Shown here one piece after another: positions 1 to 5,998 of a stretch of 11,952 bases of DNA. The position numbers and the translations under genes are program-made. The DNA is taken from NCBI GenBank assembly GCA_937864375.1, contig CALMJO010000098.1, positions 1-11,952 on the forward strand. The letters run 5' to 3'. Below the pieces are notes generated by a model that was given only the letters and a program-made list of their open reading frames with translations, did not search any database and was not told the DNA's origin. How positions within the stretch are numbered: position 1 is the first letter of the stretch; every line of letters begins with the position of its first letter. Source of the DNA: an uncultured Spirochaetota bacterium (GTDB lineage: Bacteria > Spirochaetota > UBA4802 > UBA5368).

Positions 1-434
1 CCCCCGCCCTCCGCCTCGGGATTTTCCCGGTTTCCGCCCGATGGGTGCATCGCGCGGACTCCGGAAATGAGCGATCTGATGTCCACGTACATGGATATCA
101 TGGTTTCGAGCTCTCCCAGGGCCCGCGCGCTGATCTCCTCGTTGTCTTCCATGAGCCGGATTACCGTGTCGAAGGTCGCCGTCATCTGCTCCCTGCCGGG
201 AACGAGGATCTCCTCCACGAACGAGGGCCCTGCGGGCGCGCCCGGTTCCGGGTAATAATATTCCAGGTAGGGGCGCGCGTGGTTCGCGAGCTGCCCGATT
301 TCGCCGGAGGTGCACACGACGACGTTTCAGATCTTCATGAAGTCCTCTGCGAGCGCCTCCTTGAGACCGCAGAGCTCTCCGGCCGTCCTGTCAAGAAACT
401 CCAGGAGTTCCGATCCGCCTTTCCCGTTTCCCAT
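1..434 (-). CDS. Unrecognised helical protein after cheA, partial, with an in-frame TGA
   Basis: This frame starts with ATG at 434, 27 nt after the cheA stop, behind a strong GGAGGAG Shine-Dalgarno. It therefore looks like the next gene of the che operon. It encodes 35 residues beginning MGNGKGGSELLEFLDR, then meets TGA at 329-327. The same frame then stays open to the window edge for about 108 more codons with the GC-rich third positions typical of the neighbouring genes, including VVVCTSGEIGQLANHARPYL and GELETMISMYVDIRSLI. Both halves are rich in Leu, Glu and Ala and look mostly helical, with no obvious membrane segment or signal peptide. I do not recognise the family. The TGA could be a nonsense mutation, a base error in the assembly, or (less likely) a recoded selenocysteine. 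An independent downstream start, such as the in-frame GTG eight nucleotides after the TGA triplet, is possible but has no Shine-Dalgarno. The 3' end is outside the window. Confidence 0.6.
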
Positions 435-461
435 ACGCTCCTCCGTGCCGCGGCGCGCGCC

Positions 462-2654
462 CTAGGACGCCCGCGCCTCCCTGTATTCGTTCGCCTGCAT
501 GTGCTGGATGAGCTTGGGCACGTCCAGGATGTAGGCGACCTCGCCGGTTCCCAGGATCGTGGACCCGCTGATCCACTGGAGCTTGCTGAAAATTTTCCCG
601 AGCGGCTTGATGACCGTCTGGAGCTCGCCTATGAGGCTGTCCACCACCAGGCCCGCCTTCTTGTGGGAGTACTCTACGACGACGACCTTGGGCCGCTCGG
701 GCTCCTCGCCGTCCTCGTTGAAGAAATTCCGGAGCCGGAGGAACGGGAGCACGTCGCCGCGCAGGTTGATGTAATTCCCGCCCTCCTTCGAATTGATCTC
801 CTCGCGCTGCACCTCGGTGCACTCGGTCACCATGTCCAGCGGCAGTACGTAATGCGATTCTCCTATTTTGACCATGAAGCCGTCGATGATCGCGAGCGTG
901 AGCGGGAGATGGAGCCTTATGGACGTCCCCTGCCCGGCCGTACTCGTGAGGTCAACGGTCCCGCGCAGGGACTCTATGTTCCTGCGCACAACGTCCATAC
1001 CCACCCCGCGGCCGGAGATGTTCGTCACCTTCTCCGCGGTGGAGAAGCCCGGCTCGAATATGTACTGGAAGAGATCGTAATCGCTGATCTGCGCATCGGC
1101 CGCGAGGAGGCCCGACTCCACGGCCTTGTCGAAGATGCGCTCCCTGCTGAGCCCGTTCCCGTCGTCGTTCACCTCGATGATGATGCTCCCGGTCTCGTGG
1201 TACGCGTTCAGCGTGACGGTCCCTGCCTCGGGCTTGCCCTTCGCCACGCGGTCCTCCGGCCTGCCGATCCCGTGGTCCACCGCGTTCCTGACGAGGTGCA
1301 TGAGCGGATCGGAGATCTTGTCGATGAGGGTCTTGTCGAGCTCGGTGTCGCCCCCGTTGATTACCAGGTTCACCTTCTTGCCGTTGTCGCGGCTCAGGTC
1401 GCGCACCACGCGCTCGTACTTGGCGAAGGTTTCGCCTATCTGGACCATGCGGACGTTCATCGTGCTGTCGCGTATCTCTTCTATGAGCCTGGACATCACA
1501 CTTACCGCCTCGACCAGCCCCGACCTGGTCTCCGAGTTCGCGATCTGCTTGACGTTCGATCCCGTTATGACGAGCTCCCCTATGAGGTTGATGAGCTTGT
1601 CCAGCTTGTCCGCGTCTATCCGGATGAAGCGGCTGTTCCTGTCGTCCCGCCTCCGGACGGCGTTCTGCTTTTCAAGCGCGGCGTCGAGTACCGGCTGGTG
1701 TACCATCTTCTGGTCCACCATGATGTCGCCCACGAGCTTCTTGTCGCCCGCGCCGTCCGCGCGGCCCTCTTCGTGCTCCTGCGAATCGAGCGCGAGCGCG
1801 AGCTCGGTGTCCGTGAGCGTGCCCACCTGCTTGAGTATCTCGCCTATGAGCATGGGTGTCTCGGGCAGCTCCTGTATGAGCTTCACGTACTCGGAGACCG
1901 CGCTGTGCGGCGGGAGTATCCTCAATACGCAGTCGTCGCGCACGAACTCGAACACGCTCTCGATCCCCTTCTTGTCGATGTCGCCCCTGAAATCGATTTC
2001 GAATCCCAGGTAGCAGATTTCCGGGTCGAACCCGTCCCCGGCGGGGATGCCCTCGGTCACGGGCACGAGCGATGCGATCTCGCCCTTCCCGCCCAGGTAG
2101 CTCATGAAGGGAAAGGGGTCGAGGCCGTCCTTGAACACGTCCTTCCCGAAACGGATGGAGATGTGCCAGCAGTCGTTTTCGACGCATGCGTCGGCGGTAC
2201 CGCCCGCATTCGTGCGCGCGGCGGGCGCATGCGCAGGCGCGCCGGCCTGCGCGGTCACCGGCTCCTGGCCCAAGTACGCGTTGAGCCGCTGCGCGAGCGA
2301 TTCATTCTGGACGTGCATTTCCTCTCCGGGCGCGTCCTCGGGGTGCTCCTCGCAGTGGTCCAGCAGCGCATCGAGGAAGTCCCTGCACTCGAGGAGGAGC
2401 CCCGTCATCTCACCGTCGATCCCCAGGAGGTCCTTGCGCACCCTGTCGAGGAGGTTTTCGAGCAAGTGGCTGAAGCGCTCTATGTATTCGAGCGAGAACA
2501 TTCCCGAGTTTCCCTTTATGGTGTGCACCGCCCGGAAGACCGCGTTGACGGCCTCCTTGTCGACGCTGTTCTTTTCGAGCTCGAGCAGCGAGGATTCCAT
2601 CACGTCCAGGAGCTCCCTGCTTTCCATGAAAAACGTATTTTTTGGATCGATCAT
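462..2654 (-). CDS. cheA: Chemotaxis histidine kinase CheA
   Basis: This is the central chemotaxis kinase: it autophosphorylates on a histidine in response to receptor-CheW input and passes phosphate to CheY and CheB in the cytoplasm. I start it at ATG 2654 (730 residues) because GGGGAG lies 7 nt upstream; an in-frame TTG at 2660 has no such spacing. Domains in order: HPt about 8-103 with the phosphorylated His at 44 (AVHTIKGNSG); an Ala/Pro-rich linker about 130-160; a P2-like response-regulator docking region about 162-248; a further linker about 270-330; P3 dimerisation helices about 341-403; the HATPase P4 domain with N box HLVRNAVDHG (453-462), G1 VNDDGNG (495-501), F box FEPGFS (from 533) and G2 GRGVGMD (548-554); and a CheW-like P5 domain about 593-723. 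All catalytic motifs are intact. It ends in TAG at 462. The start sits 12 nt after the STAS gene, and the Shine-Dalgarno overlaps that gene's stop. Confidence 0.97.
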   Translation of the reverse strand: MIDPKNTFFMESRELLDVMESSLLELEKNSVDKEAVNAVFRAVHTIKGNSGMFSLEYIERFSHLLENLLDRVRKDLLGIDGEMTGLLLECRDFLDALLDHCEEHPEDAPGEEMHVQNESLAQRLNAYLGQEPVTAQAGAPAHAPAARTNAGGTADACVENDCWHISIRFGKDVFKDGLDPFPFMSYLGGKGEIASLVPVTEGIPAGDGFDPEICYLGFEIDFRGDIDKKGIESVFEFVRDDCVLRILPPHSAVSEYVKLIQELPETPMLIGEILKQVGTLTDTELALALDSQEHEEGRADGAGDKKLVGDIMVDQKMVHQPVLDAALEKQNAVRRRDDRNSRFIRIDADKLDKLINLIGELVITGSNVKQIANSETRSGLVEAVSVMSRLIEEIRDSTMNVRMVQIGETFAKYERVVRDLSRDNGKKVNLVINGGDTELDKTLIDKISDPLMHLVRNAVDHGIGRPEDRVAKGKPEAGTVTLNAYHETGSIIIEVNDDGNGLSRERIFDKAVESGLLAADAQISDYDLFQYIFEPGFSTAEKVTNISGRGVGMDVVRRNIESLRGTVDLTSTAGQGTSIRLHLPLTLAIIDGFMVKIGESHYVLPLDMVTECTEVQREEINSKEGGNYINLRGDVLPFLRLRNFFNEDGEEPERPKVVVVEYSHKKAGLVVDSLIGELQTVIKPLGKIFSKLQWISGSTILGTGEVAYILDVPKLIQHMQANEYREARAS

Positions 2655-2661
2655 ATGCAAA

Positions 2662-2667
2662 CTCCCC
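2662..2667 (-). promoter_or_regulatory. Ribosome binding site deciding the cheA start
   Basis: Read on the minus strand this is GGGGAG, 7 nt before ATG 2654. It overlaps the stop codon of the upstream STAS gene, which suggests translational coupling. The alternative TTG at 2660 would have only 1 nt of spacing, so the ATG is preferred. Confidence 0.7.
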
Positions 2668-2963
2668 TACGCGAATTGTGCGCCGTACATCGAGAGCACC
2701 GACTTGACGACTTCGCTTGCCCCGCCCACGACGAGCTTCCCGCCGCGCCGCGCGGCCTCTTTCTTCAAGTATACGAGGAGCTGGAAACCCGCGGTATCCA
2801 TCTCGTTCACCGAAGCGAGGTTGAGTTCCAGGTCCGGGCTACCGGCAATCTCCTTCATGAGCACGTTCCTGAGCTCCTTCACGATATAAATGCTGAATTC
2901 GCCGTCCAGGCCGAGCGACACGCGCCCGTCGGCCATTTTCTTCCGTAGTATTCTCATCTTCAT
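2667..2963 (-). CDS. STAS-domain protein (anti-sigma-factor-antagonist type) in the che operon
   Basis: A 98-residue protein made up almost entirely of one STAS domain, the fold of SpoIIAA-type anti-anti-sigma factors. The diagnostic segment is SVNEMDTAGFQLLVYLKK: Asp56-Thr57-Ala58-Gly59 occupies the place of the Asp-Ser-Ser-Gly loop of SpoIIAA, so Thr57 is where a partner kinase would phosphorylate. The beta strands LELNLASV and KLVVGG flank it as expected. There is no membrane segment, so this is not a sulfate transporter STAS tail. It starts 7 nt after the cheY stop and ends 12 nt before the cheA start, so it is surely cotranscribed with both. ATG 2963 is preferred, with an AAGGTAGG-like Shine-Dalgarno; ATG 2957 is an alternative. 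STAS genes occur in some other bacterial che clusters, but I cannot name a partner here: no SpoIIAB/RsbW-type kinase or PP2C phosphatase gene is in the window. The family call is firm and the role is unknown. Confidence 0.9.
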   Translation of the reverse strand: MKMRILRKKMADGRVSLGLDGEFSIYIVKELRNVLMKEIAGSPDLELNLASVNEMDTAGFQLLVYLKKEAARRGGKLVVGGASEVVKSVLSMYGAQFA

Positions 2964-2970
2964 GACATGC

Positions 2971-3342
2971 CTACCTTACCACCATTAGCTTTTTCACGGC
3001 TTCGAGGAGCTGCGCGGGCTGGAAGGGCTTCACCATCCAGGCCTTCGCCCCGGCCTGCTTCCCCTCCGCGATCTTTTCCGCGGAGGACTCGGTCGTGAGC
3101 ATGAGCACGGGCGTGTGCTTCAGCGAGTCCTCGGTCTTAAGCTTGTTCAGGAAGGCGATCCCGTCCATCCCCGGCATGTTCACGTCCAGGATGAAGAGCC
3201 CTATTTTTTCCGCGGGGAGCTTGCTCCACGCGTCGTTGCCGTCCTTGGCGTCCACCACGTCGTATCCCGCGGTCTTGAGCATGAGCCCAAGCGTCTGGCG
3301 GATGGTGATGGAATCGTCCACGATCATTATTTTCTTGTCCAT
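2971..3342 (-). CDS. cheY: Single-domain response regulator, CheY
   Basis: A 123-residue protein that is just one receiver domain. It accepts phosphate from CheA and in motile bacteria acts on the flagellar switch. The acidic pocket is Asp9-Asp10 (IMIVDDS), the phosphorylated residue is Asp53 (FILDVNMPGMDG), the switch Thr is at 83-84 (MLTTES) and the conserved Lys is 105 (VKPF). Trp102 occupies the place of the switch Tyr106 of E. coli CheY. There is no output domain. It follows the upstream cheW by only 4 nt, and its Shine-Dalgarno (AAGGAGG) lies over the last codons of that gene. With no flagellar genes in the window, a non-flagellar output such as gliding or pili is not excluded. Confidence 0.95.
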   Translation of the reverse strand: MDKKIMIVDDSITIRQTLGLMLKTAGYDVVDAKDGNDAWSKLPAEKIGLFILDVNMPGMDGIAFLNKLKTEDSLKHTPVLMLTTESSAEKIAEGKQAGAKAWMVKPFQPAQLLEAVKKLMVVR

Positions 3343-3346
3343 GGTG

Positions 3347-3922
3347 CTACCTCCTTGCCGTGTCCTTCTTCTTGCCGTGCATGTCGAACGTGGAGAGCTC
3401 CTGGAGATTCAGGACGTTTTCCACGTTCAGCAAAATCACGAATTGCCCGTCAACCTTCCCGATCGCGCTTATGAAATCATGCCGTATGCGGGCGCCTATT
3501 TCCGGGACGTTTTCAAGATTATGGTGCGCAATGCCGGCGACCGCCCTCACGGAATCAACCATCACCCCAATGGGGATAAGATCGTTCTCGTCGCGTATCT
3601 CCACCACTACGATACTGGTAAGCTCCGTGACCTCCATGCGCGCGTTGAAAAACCTGCAGCCCAGGTCTATTACGGGGACCACCTCGCCCCTCAGGTTTAT
3701 CACGCCCTTTATGTAATCGGGTACTCCAGGGGCTTTGAAAACTCTTTCGTATTCCATTACTTCTTTCACCGAGCTTACTGCGATTCCATATACCTCCTTC
3801 CCAAGAACGAACATAAAATACAGGTTCATGCTCTCCGCCGCATTGGAATAACGACCTATGGACAAGCCACCTGCCGTCCCATTCGTCACTGCCCCCTTCA
3901 CATTCATTGCCGCGCTTTCCAT
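3347..3922 (-). CDS. cheW: CheW coupling protein, with N-terminal extension
   Basis: A 191-residue CheW, the scaffold that links receptors to the CheA P5 domain. The CheW fold starts near residue 33 (LYFMFVLGKEVYGIAV) and contains the hallmark segment GVINLRGEVVPVIDLGCRF, followed by the strand pair IGVMVDSV and VILLNVENVL. The first 30 or so residues are a Gly/Ala/Ser/Asn-rich extension beyond the usual start, and there is a short basic tail (KKKDTARR). The ATG at 3922 is chosen because AAGGAG lies 8 nt upstream; an internal Met at residue 32 has a purine run that sits too close. It starts 16 nt after the cheB stop. It is clearly different from the other CheW at 8601-9086, so the two are not a recent duplicate. 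Confidence 0.94.
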   Translation of the reverse strand: MESAAMNVKGAVTNGTAGGLSIGRYSNAAESMNLYFMFVLGKEVYGIAVSSVKEVMEYERVFKAPGVPDYIKGVINLRGEVVPVIDLGCRFFNARMEVTELTSIVVVEIRDENDLIPIGVMVDSVRAVAGIAHHNLENVPEIGARIRHDFISAIGKVDGQFVILLNVENVLNLQELSTFDMHGKKKDTARR

Positions 3923-3938
3923 TTTCTCCGCTCCTTAT

Positions 3939-5012
3939 TCACTGTTTGTCCGCCTCATGAAGCACTGCCTGTGAAATCTGCTCGAGCGGGAGCACCCTGT
4001 CCACCGCTCCCAGCTTTATCGCCTCCTGCGGCATCCCGAACACGACGCAGCTGTCTTCGTCCTGCGCGAAGTTGTACGCGCCCGAATTCTTCATTTCCAG
4101 CATGCCCCTCGCGCCGTCGTCTCCCATCCCGGTCATGATGACCCCCACCGTGTTCGACCCGGCGTACTGTGCGGCCGAGCGGAAGAGCACGTCCACCGAC
4201 GGCCTGTGCCTGCACACCAGGGGGCCGTCCTTCACCTGCACGTAGTAGCGGGCGCCGCTCCGGTTGATCAGCATGTGCCTGTTGCCCGGTGCGATGAGTG
4301 CCCGCCCGCGGATGATGCTGTCCCCGTCGGCGGCCTCCTTCACCTGGATGCGGCACAGCCCGTCCAGCCTCTTGGCAAAGGCGGTGGTGAAGTGCTCGGG
4401 CATGTGCTGCACGATGGCGATGCCGGGACAGTCTTCAGGGAACGATTCCAGAAAGCTCCGGAGGGCCTCCGTTCCCCCCGTGGAGGCCCCCACCGCCACG
4501 ATCTTTTCGGTCGTGCGCGCCATCGACTTTCCGGTGGGAGGCGCGAGCATGACGTCGGCGGTGAGCTTCCTGTTCACCACGAATTCCTTCCTTGGTGCGC
4601 GCTTCACGCGCGCCTTCGCCGCCGCCCTGACCGAATCGCAGATCATCACGCGTGAGTCTTCCAGAAATTTCTTTACGCCCATCTTGGGCTTGGTGATGAT
4701 GTCGATCGCGCCCAGCTCCATGGCCTGCATGGTCGTTTCGGCGCCGTCCACGGTGAGGCTCGAGCACATCACCACGGGCATGGGGTGTTGCGTCATGATC
4801 TTCCTGAGAAATGCGATCCCGTCCATGCGCGGCATCTCCACGTCGAGCGTGATCACGTCGGGCTTTTGTTCCTTTATCTTCTCCGCCGCCGCGAACGGGT
4901 CCGCCGCCGCGCCAATCACCTCGATGGAGGAATCCGACTCGAGCACCTCGCGGAGCGACTCGCGCACCACCGCGGAATCGTCGACGATCAGGACTTTTAT
5001 CTTGGCGCGCAT
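3939..5012 (-). CDS. cheB: Chemotaxis protein-glutamate methylesterase/glutaminase CheB
   Basis: A 357-residue two-domain enzyme that removes methyl esters from receptor glutamates, and can deamidate receptor glutamines, once CheA phosphorylates it. The N-terminal receiver has Asp11-Asp12 and the phosphorylation site Asp57 (VITLDVEMPRMDG). A basic linker about 130-165 joins it to the methylesterase domain. The catalytic triad is readable: Ser177 in AVGASTGGTEAL, His203 in IVQHMPEHFT, and Asp299 in MTGMGDDGARGM. Length and order match the family, with nothing missing. It starts at ATG 5012 behind a GGGGAG Shine-Dalgarno, 14 nt after the cheR stop, and ends in TGA 16 nt before the next cheW. 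This is one of two genes here where TGA is a normal stop, which matters for the interrupted gene at the left edge. Confidence 0.97.
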   Translation of the reverse strand: MRAKIKVLIVDDSAVVRESLREVLESDSSIEVIGAAADPFAAAEKIKEQKPDVITLDVEMPRMDGIAFLRKIMTQHPMPVVMCSSLTVDGAETTMQAMELGAIDIITKPKMGVKKFLEDSRVMICDSVRAAAKARVKRAPRKEFVVNRKLTADVMLAPPTGKSMARTTEKIVAVGASTGGTEALRSFLESFPEDCPGIAIVQHMPEHFTTAFAKRLDGLCRIQVKEAADGDSIIRGRALIAPGNRHMLINRSGARYYVQVKDGPLVCRHRPSVDVLFRSAAQYAGSNTVGVIMTGMGDDGARGMLEMKNSGAYNFAQDEDSCVVFGMPQEAIKLGAVDRVLPLEQISQAVLHEADKQ

Positions 5013-5026
5013 CCATCGCTCCCCGG

Positions 5027-5920
5027 TTATGATCTCCTGTAGACCGTCGGCCCCACCGACGTGAAGCTCTCGCTGATGCCAAAGAGCGTTTCGGAGCTCC
5101 CTATGAAAAGGAACCCGCCGGGATCCAGATGGTGGAAGATCTTCCCGAAAAATTCCACCTGCGTCTGCCTGTCGAAGTAGATGACGACGTTCCGGCAGAA
5201 GACCACGCTCATGCGCGTCCGAATGCCGAAGTCGGCGTCCATGAAGTTGAGCTGCCGGAATGTGACCTTTTTGCGGAGCTCCGGCACCACCCTGTGGTGT
5301 CCCTCGAAAGTGCCCTTGCCCCGCATGAAATATTTCCTTTTAAATTGCGGCGGAACGGGCCCGAGCGCCCCGTCGCGATAGATGCCCTCCTTCGCGACGC
5401 GCAGGACGCGGCGCGATACGTCGGTTGCGAGTATGCGGTAATCCGCCCCGGGGATCGAGTGAACGAAGTCCTCCAGCACCATGGCCAGCGTATACGCCTC
5501 CTCCCCGGTCGAGCATCCCGCGCACCACACCTCGAGCGGCTTCCCCGCGCGCACCAGCTTCGCCTGCGCCATCAACGGCAGGACGTCGCGCGCGAGCACG
5601 GTGAAATGATTGGGCTCGCGGAAAAATTCGGTCTTGTTCGTCGTGACCGCGTCGATCATGAGGTTGTATTCCTCGTCGCGGTCCTTCGTCGTAAAAAGGT
5701 GATTATAGTAATCCATGTAGCTGGAAAGCCCCAGGGTCTTGATCCTCCGGGAGAGCCTCACGCTGAGCATGAGCTTCTTGGCCGGGGGCATCTTGATCCC
5801 GAGCTCCGAGTAAATGAACTTGCTGATCAGGTTGAACTCCTTCTCCGACATGCGCATGGTGCCTGCCGGTGCCTGGTCGTTCCTTCTTATTTCCATCGCG
5901 TTCATCATTTCATGTTCCAT
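5027..5920 (-). CDS. cheR: Chemotaxis protein methyltransferase CheR
   Basis: A 297-residue enzyme that transfers methyl groups from S-adenosylmethionine to receptor glutamates, opposing CheB. The N-terminal helical domain covers about 24-92 (SEKEFNLISKFIYSELGI). The catalytic domain follows, with NKTEFFRE (95-102), the SAM-binding loop VWCAGCSTGEEAYTLAM (131-147), LATDVS (164-169), CRNVVIYFD (242-250) and GSSETLF (274-280). All expected motifs are present. The first 22 residues are Met- and charge-rich and may be partly untranslated: Met 5, 6 and 9 are alternative starts, but only ATG 5920 has a purine-rich Shine-Dalgarno (GAGGGGG, 9 nt away). That Shine-Dalgarno lies in the arm of a strong hairpin, annotated separately. 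It is preceded by a 78-nt gap after the receptor gene, the widest between genes from the receptor to the left edge. Confidence 0.96.
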   Translation of the reverse strand: MEHEMMNAMEIRRNDQAPAGTMRMSEKEFNLISKFIYSELGIKMPPAKKLMLSVRLSRRIKTLGLSSYMDYYNHLFTTKDRDEEYNLMIDAVTTNKTEFFREPNHFTVLARDVLPLMAQAKLVRAGKPLEVWCAGCSTGEEAYTLAMVLEDFVHSIPGADYRILATDVSRRVLRVAKEGIYRDGALGPVPPQFKRKYFMRGKGTFEGHHRVVPELRKKVTFRQLNFMDADFGIRTRMSVVFCRNVVIYFDRQTQVEFFGKIFHHLDPGGFLFIGSSETLFGISESFTSVGPTVYRRS

Positions 5921-5929
5921 GGTGAGATG

Positions 5930-5966
5930 CCCCCTCTCCCTCCCGGAAACCGGAAGGGGGAGAGGG
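5930..5966 (-). promoter_or_regulatory. Strong hairpin between receptor gene and cheR, covering the cheR Shine-Dalgarno
   Basis: Positions 5932-5942 pair with 5956-5966 (eleven pairs, one of them G-U). Then, across a 2-nt bulge, 5943-5946 pair with 5950-5953 around an AAA loop. In the minus-strand transcript the 3' arm is the purine-rich GGGAGAGGGGG stretch that ends 9 nt before the cheR ATG. The structure is not followed by a U run, so it is not a clear intrinsic terminator. It may control cheR translation, stabilise or process the mRNA, or be a copy of a dispersed intergenic palindrome of the CCCTCTCCC/GGGAGAGGG type. The pairing is seen directly; the role is inference. Confidence 0.6.
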
Positions 5967-5998
5967 CCGCTCCGCGCTCATCGGCACGGTGTTCTCTG

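Noticed and set aside
300..326. A selenocysteine insertion element after the TGA
   Set aside because: The best stem is only six pairs with a wobble, and its loop starts 11 nt after the TGA, closer than usual. It is kept only as a minor hypothesis.
330..434. Treating the 35-residue frame before the TGA as a complete short gene
   Set aside because: The same frame continues past the TGA with coding character and no new Shine-Dalgarno, so an interrupted longer gene explains it better.
1126..2013. A 295-codon plus-strand open frame rich in Ser, Leu and Arg
   Set aside because: It is an antisense shadow of cheA with low-complexity composition and no Shine-Dalgarno or domain.
45..2948. A very long (967-codon) open frame on the plus strand opposite cheA and the STAS gene
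   Set aside because: It mirrors the GC-rich codon bias of cheA on the other strand. Its product is His/Val/Arg/Asp-rich with no recognisable domain, while the minus strand encodes complete CheA and STAS motifs.
5932..5966. Intrinsic terminator between the receptor gene and cheR
   Set aside because: The stem is strong, but no U run follows on the minus strand, and the 3' arm is the cheR Shine-Dalgarno.
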